Below, piece by piece: positions 9,376-17,749 of a stretch of DNA of 64,000 bases. A program made the translations under genes and the position numbers. The notes under the pieces were generated by a model. It did no database searches. It was not told the DNA's origin and was given only the letters and a program-made list of their open reading frames with translations. Position 1 is the first letter of the stretch, and each line of letters begins with the position of its first letter. The DNA lies in contig NZ_MKJY01000444.1 of assembly GCF_001942465.1 (NCBI RefSeq), forward strand, positions 1-64,000, in the 5' to 3' direction. Source of the stretch: Actinomadura sp. CNU-125. Lineage in GTDB: Bacteria > Actinomycetota > Actinomycetes > Streptosporangiales > Streptosporangiaceae.

Positions 9376-10206
9376 ATGGTCCGCCGACTGGCTCCGTTCC
9401 GGGCCGCGCCGGACGCGACGGCGCCGGAGCCGCGCGTTCGTCCGAGCACGGGCGGCGATGCTGTGTGGCGAGAGATCTGCGACCAGACGGCGCTGCGGAT
9501 CGAGACGTTGACCGAGCAGGTCCGCCCCGCCTTGGACGCGCTGGAGAGCGACGAAGCCGACCCCGAGCGGGTGCAGCGCCTCTACGACGTGGACCACGGC
9601 ATCTCCCGGATGCGCCGCACGGCCCGCGACCTGCGGATCCTGGCAGGTCGGTGCCCGGACGAGATCGGGAGATCCCCGACCTCGTTGCTGGACGTGGTGC
9701 GGGTGGCGACGTCCATGATCGAGCACTACGGGCGTGTCCAGGCCGAGGGGATCGCCGACCGGGTGGTTCTAGGGCATGCCGCCGACGACCTGGCGGCCCT
9801 CCTTGCGGCACTGCTGGACAACGCCACCCGGTACTCGCCGGTCCCCGCATGCGTCGGCACCCACGTGTTCGGCGACGGCAGCCTGCTCGTCCGCATCGAG
9901 GACGGCGGGCCCGGCATGGATCCGGCCTCGCTCGAAAAGCTCAACCGGACGCTCGCGGGGCCGGTCCGTCCGGTCGGCGCGGCCACCGTCCGGCGGACAG
10001 GTTTCGCGGTCGTGCACCGACTGGCCCGCAAGCACGGCATGGAGCTGGCGCTGGTCAACCGGGGAGCGGCCCGCGCCGTCCGAGGGCGGTGCAACACCGG
10101 AGACCAGAGCGGCACGGTGGCGATGGTGACCGTGCCGCCCGAACTGCTGACCGTCCTCGACAGACCCACCGGCGGAGCTCCGCCGCACGTCCGCGAAGGT
10201 TGCTGA
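9376..10206 (+). CDS. Histidine-kinase-like ATPase (CvnA-type sensor)
   Basis: 276 residues if started at ATG 9376. Helices with RLYDVDHGISRMRRTARDLR correspond to the degenerate H-box of Streptomyces conservon (Cvn) kinase-like proteins. These are followed by the N-box LLDNATRYSP, the G1 box VRIEDGGPGMD and a GFAVVHRLARKHG helix of the GHKL ATPase fold. It lacks a clear periplasmic sensor. The roadblock and DUF742 partners usual for conservons are absent here. The start is uncertain because the preceding region may contain a frame error. Confidence 0.65.
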   Translation: MVRRLAPFRAAPDATAPEPRVRPSTGGDAVWREICDQTALRIETLTEQVRPALDALESDEADPERVQRLYDVDHGISRMRRTARDLRILAGRCPDEIGRSPTSLLDVVRVATSMIEHYGRVQAEGIADRVVLGHAADDLAALLAALLDNATRYSPVPACVGTHVFGDGSLLVRIEDGGPGMDPASLEKLNRTLAGPVRPVGAATVRRTGFAVVHRLARKHGMELALVNRGAARAVRGRCNTGDQSGTVAMVTVPPELLTVLDRPTGGAPPHVREGC

Positions 10207-10631
10207 ACAGGGGGTACGCCCGCCCGGCGAAGTGCGGTGGTCCGGTCCTTGTCGGGGTGGTGTTGGTCGCCAGCAGCAGCCCTACGGCATGCGCGCTGCA
10301 CTCGTGCGTTCCGACGGTCTCGGGGCGGACGAACGCCTGCCCGCGGCCGCCGTCCTCATAGGCCACGTCGCCGACCTACCGACGATCCTCGACGCGACCC
10401 CACAAGTGAGAAGACCGCGGGTGGAGCAACGCAGCAGCCGAGGGTGTCGGCTGCCCGTGATTTCAGCAGACGGTGCCTCCTTCGTAGGCGAACCAGCCAC
10501 ACTTGTTGTCCTGGTCCAGGAACTGGCAACCTCGCCGGGACATACGCCGTAAAGGGTCGTAGGCCGTTCCTTCGATCAATCAACGGCGAGGCTGATTGTA
10601 ACTATGTGTTGATCATTGATAGCCAAGCGAG
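10207..10631. other. Mostly gene-free interval
   Basis: This 425-base stretch lies between the ATPase and the membrane-anchored protein, both on the plus strand. Its downstream third is richer in A/T (around 10560-10625), as expected for the promoter of the next gene. The only coding-like signal is a short Cys-containing frame on the minus strand, listed separately. Confidence 0.5.
10463..10543 (-). CDS. Possible very small Cys-containing protein
   Basis: On the minus strand ATG 10543 opens 26 residues, with CQFLDQDNKCGWFAYEGG and a final Cys before TGA. The frame can also start at TTG 10579 (38 residues). The composition (Asp, Asn, Lys, Tyr, Phe mixed with Cys) is unlike the Arg/Pro/Ala shadow frames around it, which is the only argument for coding. 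No family recognised and no convincing ribosome site. Treat as a candidate only. Confidence 0.2.
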   Translation of the reverse strand: MSRRGCQFLDQDNKCGWFAYEGGTVC

Positions 10632-11222
10632 ATGGCGCACGATGTTCCCCCGGCACCGGATGGGCAGCTCCCTCCCGAGCCCTACGACGAACCCTGGCGG
10701 GTCACTCCCCCGCCGCGTTCCGGCCGCTTTCGCTGGCGGTGGGCGATCCCCGCAACGGTCACCGGCATACTCGCAGTGTTCGGAACCGGCGCCGCCCTTC
10801 AGCTCGGCGGTACGCCGAGCGGGCCATCACCGTCGGCGCCGCCGCGGGCGGTGACCGCGACCGAGCAGGAAGCGTCACCGAGTTCGAAGGCGACCGGACG
10901 AGCGGAGAAGGCCACCCCCAGGCGGACGCCGAAGCAGCGGAAGCAGCAGAACGAGGATCGGCGTGCTCCGGATCGGCGGCGGGCCGAGACGGACAGAGAC
11001 CCGGCACCGAAGAGGACGTCCGGCAGTACTCGGCCGCCCCGAGTGCCCCCGCGCCATGAAGAAAAGCCCCGGCGACGCGACGACGTGCGCGACCGTCCGC
11101 GCGTTCGCAAGCCGCGGCCCAAGCCCGGATGGATCGGCGCCGAGTGTCGCCGCCGTTTCCCCAAGGACGCCACCCGCCGCAATGCGTGCACGGCAGCCCT
11201 GCGCGGCTACTTCGGCAGGTGA
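10632..11222 (+). CDS. Membrane-anchored, basic extracytoplasmic protein of unknown function
   Basis: 196 residues. A cytoplasmic Pro-rich N-terminus of about 35 residues is followed by one membrane segment (WAIPATVTGILAVFGTGAA). The external part of about 120 residues is strongly charged and rich in Arg/Lys/Pro. It ends in a compact tail with WIGAECRRRFP and ACTAALRGYFGR, where two Cys could form a disulfide. The type II topology is inferred from the positive flank RFRWR. No domain recognised; the long low-complexity section looks like a wall-spanning linker. Confidence 0.6.
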   Translation: MAHDVPPAPDGQLPPEPYDEPWRVTPPPRSGRFRWRWAIPATVTGILAVFGTGAALQLGGTPSGPSPSAPPRAVTATEQEASPSSKATGRAEKATPRRTPKQRKQQNEDRRAPDRRRAETDRDPAPKRTSGSTRPPRVPPRHEEKPRRRDDVRDRPRVRKPRPKPGWIGAECRRRFPKDATRRNACTAALRGYFGR

Positions 11223-11298
11223 CCCCTCTGGATACGTCGGCGGTGGTTCGCCGCCGAACCGGCCGCCGACCACATCGAGGAGACGGTGCAACGGCCGG

Positions 11299-12765
11299 TC
11301 AGGGGATCTGGAAGTCGTTGGACAGGGCGACGTCGAGTGACATGTCGAGCCGACGGTCCATGAAGTCGAAGGCGGTCTCGATCATCTCGACGGCGATGTC
11401 GCGCTGCTCGGGCTTGATCGGCCGGTCCAGGAAGGGCGGCGCCGCGACTTTCCGGCGTCCGGCCAGGTAGTCGAGGCGCAGTCCGGTGTCCGACTCGGCC
11501 CTCTCCGCCAGGGGCACGAGGTTGCCGAGGAGGATGTCGGTGGCCTCCGACATCGCGCTGACGAGCCACAGGCGCAGCATCGGGTCATGATGCCCTGTCG
11601 CGAACTTGGTCATCGCGACCCGGTTGTGGCGGTGCACGTCCATCGTCCGGCTCAGGTAGTAGAACTCGAGGGTGTCACCGGCGTTCCAGCCGAGCAGTTC
11701 GTCGAGGTCGAGCCGTTTCCAGTCGTCGACGAAGAGCTCGTTGCGATCGGTCAGCTCCTCTCCCCAGACGTTCACGGTGCGCTCCAGTTCGGAGGCGGGC
11801 TCGGGGTAGCCGACGGCATAGCGGTGGAGATCGCGGTATCCCATGACGTCCATCGCCCACAGCGGGACGAACCGCTGGAGGACCTGCGTCGCGGAGATGC
11901 CGGGGCCATGGTGGCCGAGCCATGTGTAGAACGGGTGCCTGCCGCTCCGGGTCCGGCACTCCTGCAGAAACCGTACGACCGGCGCCTGGGAGGGGTGGAC
12001 CGGAACATCGGCGGTCGCGATGCGCCCTGCCGGTCCGGGGGGCCGGTCCGCAGCGGGACGAGGCGGGGTGCCCGTCGCGGCGTGCTTCAGCGCGTACTCG
12101 TGGATCCCGTCCAGGATCTCCCGGAACACGTCGATCATGACATCTGCCAGCTCACGGGCCCGCCGCCGACGCTCAGGGTCCAGCACCAGCGACTCGAAGA
12201 CCTCCTCGGCTCCTTCCCCCTCCGCCTCGATGTGGTGCGCGCCGAAGTAGAGCATGGCGAGGCCCGTCCGGTCCGATAGCTCCCCGGCGACCGCGGAAAT
12301 GTGCTTGAAGAACAGCTCGCGCGCACACAGTTCGCCGACTTCGGCGTGTGCGAAGCGCAGCAGCGGGTCCCCGCGGTCGGCGGCGGCGATCGACAGGAAG
12401 TACATGCAGTGGCCGCGGATCACCTCGTTGGCGTCGGCCCGGAAGAGCCACCACAAGGTGTCGGAGGCGTCCCATCCCAGGCGGCGGTCGAGCCCCAGCC
12501 GTTTCCAGTCCTCGAGGAACAGCCGCGAGTGGGTCTGGTCCTCGAAGGTGTGGACGTTGATGCCGCGTTCCAGGTCGTCGGCCGCGTGGGGGTAGCGCAG
12601 CACCCATTTGTTCACGTCGCGGAAGCCCATCGCGACCGTCGCCACGCTCGGCAGGATCATCAAGCGTTGCTTGGGCGGCAGTTCGTCCGAGGCCAGCCAG
12701 GCGAACAGCGGGTGGTCGTCCAGAGCCGCGACCCGCCGCTCGACGTACGCCAGGACGTCCTTCAC
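11299..12765 (-). CDS. Two-repeat helical protein of unknown function, paralog 2
   Basis: 488 residues from GTG 12765, with AAGGAG about seven bases upstream. It consists of two copies of one domain (about residues 15-230 and 265-480). Each copy has HP-(L/F)-(F/Y)-xWL, a MGxRDxxxxxxxYP stretch, an (I/V)NVW/H-type helix, DWKRL and LGW-A-DTL. Copy one has FEDQTHSRLFLEDW and HCMYFLS, LLRFAHAEVGE and GAHHIEAEG. This spread of Glu/Asp/His in helices resembles heme-oxygenase-like diiron proteins. In copy two most of these His are lost. Inference: a metal-dependent oxidase or scaffold, with copy two structural. It follows its paralog by 37 bases. Confidence 0.7.
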   Translation of the reverse strand: MKDVLAYVERRVAALDDHPLFAWLASDELPPKQRLMILPSVATVAMGFRDVNKWVLRYPHAADDLERGINVHTFEDQTHSRLFLEDWKRLGLDRRLGWDASDTLWWLFRADANEVIRGHCMYFLSIAAADRGDPLLRFAHAEVGELCARELFFKHISAVAGELSDRTGLAMLYFGAHHIEAEGEGAEEVFESLVLDPERRRRARELADVMIDVFREILDGIHEYALKHAATGTPPRPAADRPPGPAGRIATADVPVHPSQAPVVRFLQECRTRSGRHPFYTWLGHHGPGISATQVLQRFVPLWAMDVMGYRDLHRYAVGYPEPASELERTVNVWGEELTDRNELFVDDWKRLDLDELLGWNAGDTLEFYYLSRTMDVHRHNRVAMTKFATGHHDPMLRLWLVSAMSEATDILLGNLVPLAERAESDTGLRLDYLAGRRKVAAPPFLDRPIKPEQRDIAVEMIETAFDFMDRRLDMSLDVALSNDFQIP

Positions 12766-12802
12766 GGTGTCACGCTCCTTGCGGTCGGGGAGGCCGTGCC
12801 GT

Positions 12803-14317
12803 TCACGCGATGCCGAACTTGTTCGAGAGGGCGACGTCGAGCGAGATCTCGAGTTGTTCGTCGGCGGCGTCGAAGACGGTCTCGATCATGTGGGCCGCCA
12901 CCTCGCGCGCGGCCGGTGCCAGGGGCCGGTCCTTGAAATGGACGGCGGGCGCCGCGGAGGAGGCCGGAGCCTGGTGCGCGATCTCGTGGCGGTCGCCGAG
13001 ATAGTCCAGACGGACGTCCGTTGCGGCCTCGGCCTCGTCCGCCAGCGCCTTGGTCCGTCGGAAGAACGGTTCTCCGCTGGTCTCCAGCGCGTGCATGAGC
13101 CACAGCCGCAGCAGCGGGTCGTCGTTGCCGACGGCGAGCTCGGTGAACTTGACGATGTTGCGGCGGTGCACGTCGGTCTGCGGGTCCAGGTAGCAGAACT
13201 CGAGGGTGTCGCTGCCGTTCCACCCGAGGATCTCGTCGAGCCCGAGCTGCTTCCAGTCGTTGAGGAAGAGGGTGTTGTGGGTCGTGAGGTCGTCGACCCA
13301 GGAGTTGACCGCGCGGTGGAGGTCCCCCGCCGGCTCGGCGTAGCGCATGGCGTACCTGTTGAGATCGCGGTACCCCATGATGTCCATCGTCCACATGGGG
13401 ATGAAGCGCTGGAGGGCCTGGAGCGCGGTGACCCGGTCGCCGCGGTTCTCCAGCCAGGAGTAGAAGGGGTGCGCCTCGCTCCTCTTCCGGCGTTCCATCA
13501 GCAGTTTCTGGAGGGGCTCCTGGCTGGGATGGACCGGCCCGTCGGCGACCGGACGCGGGCCGGGGACGCCGCCCGCGCTCCTGTCGATCATCGGCCGGGC
13601 GGCCGGGCGCGGCGGGTTGCCGCTGTCGATGTACTTCTGGGCGTACACCAGCCACATGTCGAGCTGCTCGGAGAAGATCTGGTAGATCGTCTCGGCCAGT
13701 TCCAGGGCGCGTTCGCGGCGCCGTTCGTCGAGGCGCTGCTCCTCGAACAGTTCCTCGCAGTCCATGTGGCCTGTTTCGAGCGCCAGGTGGAAGGGCCCCA
13801 TGTACGGGAGTTCGGTCCCGGTCCGCTCGGTGAACCGAATCGCGATCTTGGAGGCGTGCTTGAAGAAGACCGCTCCGAGCGCCTCCATCATCTCCGACTG
13901 CGCGAAGCGCAGGAGCGGGTCCTTGGCGTCCGCGACGGCCATGGACAGGAAGTAGACGCCGTGGTCGCGGGCCACCTCGTTGACCTCGGCCCGGAACAGC
14001 CACCAGAGGGCGTCACTGGCCTTCCAGCCGAGGCGCTCGTTCAGCCCCAGCCGTTTCCAGTCTTCGAGGAACAGCCGCGAGTGGGTCTGGTCCTCGAAGG
14101 TATGGACGTTGATCCCGCGCTCCAGGTCGTCGGCCGCCTCCGGGTACCGGAACACCCACTTGTTCACGTCCCGGAAGCCCATGGAGAACGTCACCATTGC
14201 CGGCATGATCAGCAGCGGATCCGGCACCGGCGTTTCGTCGGAGTTCATCCAAGCGAACAGAGGATGCCGATCGAGGTCCTTCTGTCGTTCCGCCACCAAC
14301 GCGAGCACGTTCTCCAC
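12803..14317 (-). CDS. Two-repeat helical protein of unknown function, paralog 1
   Basis: 504 residues from GTG 14317. It is a close paralog of the downstream gene, with the same two-domain layout. The first domain has MGFRDVNKWVFRYP, INVHTFEDQTHSRLFLEDW and FHLALETGHMDCEE. The second has MGYRDLNRYAMRYAEP, VDDLTTHNTLFLNDW and LGWNGSDTLEFCYL. Charged and His residues at equivalent helix positions suggest a possible metal site in domain one (a heme-oxygenase-like fold is a guess). It is first in a two-gene operon facing away from the P450 operon. No family name recognised. Confidence 0.7.
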   Translation of the reverse strand: MENVLALVAERQKDLDRHPLFAWMNSDETPVPDPLLIMPAMVTFSMGFRDVNKWVFRYPEAADDLERGINVHTFEDQTHSRLFLEDWKRLGLNERLGWKASDALWWLFRAEVNEVARDHGVYFLSMAVADAKDPLLRFAQSEMMEALGAVFFKHASKIAIRFTERTGTELPYMGPFHLALETGHMDCEELFEEQRLDERRRERALELAETIYQIFSEQLDMWLVYAQKYIDSGNPPRPAARPMIDRSAGGVPGPRPVADGPVHPSQEPLQKLLMERRKRSEAHPFYSWLENRGDRVTALQALQRFIPMWTMDIMGYRDLNRYAMRYAEPAGDLHRAVNSWVDDLTTHNTLFLNDWKQLGLDEILGWNGSDTLEFCYLDPQTDVHRRNIVKFTELAVGNDDPLLRLWLMHALETSGEPFFRRTKALADEAEAATDVRLDYLGDRHEIAHQAPASSAAPAVHFKDRPLAPAAREVAAHMIETVFDAADEQLEISLDVALSNKFGIA

Positions 14318-14783
14318 GAAAAGCCCCTCTCTTCATGCCCTTGGAGGCCATCCCCCGGCCTCAGGCAATCGTTGACACGGCTCGGAAGAACGGCAACTTC
14401 GAGATTGCTCTCCTGCCTTGTACAGCACGATCGAAGATGCCGTTGATGTCGGTCGCGCCTAATATCCGGGATCATGCATGCGCGCTATGGGCATGCGCGC
14501 CGGGGGACAGAGGAAAGCTCTTCCGGTCCGCTCCTTTGGATACGGTTCACGGTCCCATGCGATGACCGCTTATTTCGCGGCACGGTAAGAGCACGGTGGC
14601 GGCCGAAGGCTTTGCGAAGCCTGAGTGCCGAGGTGTCCGCCGATCTCTCGGCGTGTTGCGCGGTCCACTACGGGGACCGCTTTGACCTGCGCATGAGCAC
14701 ATGTCGCGGAGGCGCCGGACGGACATTCCAACGGGGCTTCACGCGATCGGCATCGGCCATGCGCCGGGCAGAGAGGGAATGGC
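14318..14783. promoter_or_regulatory. Divergent promoter region with a 10-base direct repeat
   Basis: 466 bases between the two-repeat protein operon (minus) and the P450 operon (plus), with no supported gene. A perfect 10-base direct repeat GCATGCGCGC lies at 14476-14485 and 14491-14500, a 15-base period, so a dimeric or tandem regulator could bind one face of the helix. Both operons probably read out from here. GAGAGGGA lies just upstream of the P450 ATG. Confidence 0.5.
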
Positions 14784-16010
14784 ATGTCGATTCATGAGCC
14801 CCCGGAAATTCGTGACCAGCCGGAACTGTTCGGCCCCGACTTCGTCCGCGACCCTTATCCGACGTACGCGTGGCTGCGCGAGCACAGCCCGGTCCACCGG
14901 TTCACACTGCCGCAGGGCATGCCCGCCTGGCTGGTCACCCGGTACGACGACGTCCGCGCGTGGCTGAACGACCCGCGGCTGGCCAAGGGCCTGGAACGGT
15001 TCCTCCCCCCGGAGGCCCTTCCCAGCCCGGCCATCCGGGACGTGCTCACCAACAACATGCTGCAGAGCGACCCGCCCGGGCACACCCGCCTGCGACGGCT
15101 CGCCGCGAAGGCGTTCACCGCCCATCGCGTCCAGGCCCTGCGCCCGCGCATCGAGGAGATCGCCGACGAGCTGCTGGACGAGATGGGCCCCGAGGGCGAG
15201 ACGGACCTGATCGACACGCTGGGCCTGCTGCCGATCAGCATGATCTACGAGTTGCTCGGCGTGCCGAAGCGCGACTGGGAGACGTTCCGGCGGTGGTCGG
15301 TTCTCGGCTCGGACGAGCAGTCGACCGGCAGCGCGGAGTTCGAGGCGGCCACCGAGGCGCTCAAGGCGTACACCCGGGAGCTGATCGCCGACAAGCGCGT
15401 GACGCCGGGTGAGGACCTGCTCTCCGACCTCATCGTCGTCCGCGACGAAGGGGACGGGCTCTCCGACGACGAGCTGACCGCGATGGCCTTCCTGCTGCTC
15501 CTCGGCGGGCAGGAGACGACGATCAGCCTCATCGCCGCCGCCGTCTACCACCTGATCGGGCATCCGGACCAGTTGGCCCTCCTGCGGGCCGAGCCGGAGC
15601 GGTTGCCGGCGGCGATCGAGGAGGTCCTGCGGTTCGACGGTCCCGCCATGAACGCGAGCATGCGGTTCGCCACCGAGGACATCGAGGTGCGGGGCGTGCC
15701 CATCCCGGCGGGCGGCGTCGTCTTCCTCGGGCTGGGGTCGGCCGGGCACGACCCGGAACGGGTGCCCGACGGCGAGCGCTTCGACATCCGCCGGACGGGC
15801 GTCAGGCATCTGGCGTTCGGGCACGGGATCCACACCTGCATCGGGTCGGCCTTGGCGAGGCTGGAGGGGGAGGTCGCGATCGGCCGCCTGCTCGACCGCT
15901 ATGCCGAGCTGGAGCTCGCCGTCGCCCCGGACGAGCTGAAGTGGCGGCCGGGAATGCATTTCCGCGGACCGGCCGAGCTTCCCATCCGCTACCGGTCCGA
16001 GCCCCGATGA
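14784..16010 (+). CDS. Cytochrome P450
   Basis: 408 residues, a full-length soluble bacterial P450. The I-helix has LLLLGGQETTISL, the K-helix has EEVLRF, and the heme-binding loop has FGHGIHTCIGSALARLE with the cysteine ligand. LQSDPPGHTRLRRLAAKAF is the C-helix signature. It presumably hydroxylates or epoxidises a pathway intermediate with electrons from a ferredoxin. It is the first gene of a three-gene operon; its stop overlaps the next ATG. Substrate unknown. Confidence 0.92.
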   Translation: MSIHEPPEIRDQPELFGPDFVRDPYPTYAWLREHSPVHRFTLPQGMPAWLVTRYDDVRAWLNDPRLAKGLERFLPPEALPSPAIRDVLTNNMLQSDPPGHTRLRRLAAKAFTAHRVQALRPRIEEIADELLDEMGPEGETDLIDTLGLLPISMIYELLGVPKRDWETFRRWSVLGSDEQSTGSAEFEAATEALKAYTRELIADKRVTPGEDLLSDLIVVRDEGDGLSDDELTAMAFLLLLGGQETTISLIAAAVYHLIGHPDQLALLRAEPERLPAAIEEVLRFDGPAMNASMRFATEDIEVRGVPIPAGGVVFLGLGSAGHDPERVPDGERFDIRRTGVRHLAFGHGIHTCIGSALARLEGEVAIGRLLDRYAELELAVAPDELKWRPGMHFRGPAELPIRYRSEPR

Positions 16011-16663
16011 CGACCGAGATCAGAGTGGCCCCCGAGCGTCCGCGCGACGGCCGCCTCGACGACGACATGGCGACCGTGCTCGCCTGGCTTCGCGACTACA
16101 TCGGCGCCCCGTCCGAGCACCTCGGCCGGCAAGGGCTGGTCTGCCCCTTCGTGCCCGCGGCCCTCAACGCCGAGGCGATCCGTTTCAGCTTCCACTACGG
16201 GGTCGACGCGTGCGACGTCGATGAACTTCAGCGCCTCGTCTCCGCCGAACTACGCGACTTCAAGGCGGCGACCGAACCGCCGAAGAGGTCGGGCGTCTCG
16301 CTGCACAGCCTGCTGGTCGTCCTGCCGGACGCCGCCGAGGAGGGCTGGCGGAGGATCGACGAGAGTTACGACGCGCTCAAGAACCTGGCCGTCGACGCGG
16401 AGCTCATGATCGGCCAGTTCCATCCGGCCTGCGCCGAACCGGCCGTGCACAACCCCGCCTTCCGGGTGTCCCGGTCGCCGATCGCGCTCTACGCCGTCCG
16501 GCACATGGCGCCGCACGACTCGCTGTTCCTGCACGCCGAGCGGCGATGGTTCGAGAAGTACCGGGCACGGTTCCCCGTGCGGGCCCGCTCCGCGGCCGCG
16601 GACGGTTCTGTCCGGCCACGGGCTCTGCCGGGGCGCCCGGACGGGTTGAGGAGGGGCAAGTGA
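16007..16663 (+). CDS. DUF6875-type hypothetical protein
   Basis: 218 residues. ATG 16007 overlaps the P450 stop. The sequence has LAWLRDYIGAPSEHLGRQG and LVCPFVPAALNAEAIRFSF in the N-terminal part, and HMAPHDSLFLHAERRWFEKY near the C-terminus. This pattern matches proteins annotated DUF6875 in actinomycete biosynthetic clusters. Their role is unknown. The last 35 residues are Arg-rich and may be disordered. Its coupling between a P450 and an O-methyltransferase suggests a role in the same pathway step. Confidence 0.75.
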   Translation: MTTEIRVAPERPRDGRLDDDMATVLAWLRDYIGAPSEHLGRQGLVCPFVPAALNAEAIRFSFHYGVDACDVDELQRLVSAELRDFKAATEPPKRSGVSLHSLLVVLPDAAEEGWRRIDESYDALKNLAVDAELMIGQFHPACAEPAVHNPAFRVSRSPIALYAVRHMAPHDSLFLHAERRWFEKYRARFPVRARSAAADGSVRPRALPGRPDGLRRGK

Positions 16664-17697
16664 CCATGGTGGGCGAGACGCCGGGAGCGGTGCTGGTACG
16701 GCAGATGATCTTCGGGCAGTTGCTGTCCCGCGCCGTCTGCACCGCGGCCGAACTCGGCCTGTCGGATCTGCTCGCCGACGGCCCGCTGCAGGTGACGGAG
16801 CTGGCCGACCGCGCCGGTACCGATCCCCGCCGGTTGACGCAGCTCATGCGATGCCTGACGGCGTTCGGGGTGTACTCGGCCGGCTCCGACGGTTCTTACG
16901 AGCTGACCGCGGCCGGTGCGGCGCTGCGCACCGGCGCCCCCGGGTCGGCGCTCCCGACGGCCCTGCTCGCGGCCGGCGGGGTCGGCGCCGCGTGGACGGG
17001 CATGCTCGGCACCGTGCGGACCGGCAAGACGGCGTTCGACGAGCTGTTCGGCGAGAGCTTCTTCGAGCACCTCGGCCGCGACGGGCGGCTCCGGGGGCTG
17101 TTCGACCGCTCGCAGACCCACGATCAGGAGCTGGAGATCGACCAGTTGCTGTCGGCGGTCGACTTCTCCCGGCACCGCCGCATCGTGGACGTCGGCGGCG
17201 GCGACGGCGCGCTGCTGGCACGCCTGCTCCAGGCCCACCCCCGCACGGAGGGGGTCCTGCTGGACGGCGCCAAGACCGCGGCGAACGCACGAGCACGGAT
17301 GAACCGGGAGGGCCTGACGGACCGCTGCACCGCGGTCGGCGGCGACTTCTTCTCCGCCGTGCCGGCGGACGGCGACCTCTACGTGCTGCGCCAGATCCTG
17401 CACGACTGGGACGACGAGCGCTGTGTCGAGATCCTGCGCGTCTGCCGGCAGGCCATGCCTCCGGGCGCCCGGCTCCTGATCATCGAGCGCATCGTCGAGG
17501 AGGGGGCCACCGGGCAGGACGCGCGGTTCGCGGCGCTCATGGACCTCTACATGATGACCGTCGTGGGCGGTGCGGAGCGCACCGCCCGGGAGTTCGGCGA
17601 CCTGCTGGCAAAGGCGGATTTCGCCGTCGAAGCCGTCCACCGCCTGCCCACGGCCGCCGCGGTGATCGACGCCCGCCCCGGGGCAACGGCCGACTGA
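16660..17697 (+). CDS. SAM-dependent O-methyltransferase (acetylserotonin/CHS-OMT family)
   Basis: 345 residues from GTG 16660, which has GAGGAGG seven bases upstream and overlaps the previous stop (ATG 16666 is an alternative). An N-terminal winged-helix dimerisation domain precedes the methyltransferase domain with VDVGGGDGALLARLL as the SAM loop. LRQILHDWDDERCVEILR carries the catalytic His. Family members methylate phenolic or enolic hydroxyls of polyketides. A strong hairpin follows, ending the operon. Confidence 0.9.
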   Translation: MTMVGETPGAVLVRQMIFGQLLSRAVCTAAELGLSDLLADGPLQVTELADRAGTDPRRLTQLMRCLTAFGVYSAGSDGSYELTAAGAALRTGAPGSALPTALLAAGGVGAAWTGMLGTVRTGKTAFDELFGESFFEHLGRDGRLRGLFDRSQTHDQELEIDQLLSAVDFSRHRRIVDVGGGDGALLARLLQAHPRTEGVLLDGAKTAANARARMNREGLTDRCTAVGGDFFSAVPADGDLYVLRQILHDWDDERCVEILRVCRQAMPPGARLLIIERIVEEGATGQDARFAALMDLYMMTVVGGAERTAREFGDLLAKADFAVEAVHRLPTAAAVIDARPGATAD

Positions 17698-17712
17698 GAC
17701 GGTCGCCCCTCG

Positions 17713-17749
17713 AAGGCGCCGGTGAGCCGCTGCAGCGCACCGGCGCCTT
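17713..17749 (+). terminator. Transcription terminator of the P450/OMT operon
   Basis: A perfect 12-base inverted repeat (AAGGCGCCGGTG paired with CACCGGCGCCTT, 13-base loop) sits 15 bases after the methyltransferase stop and ends in TTT. Confidence 0.75.
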
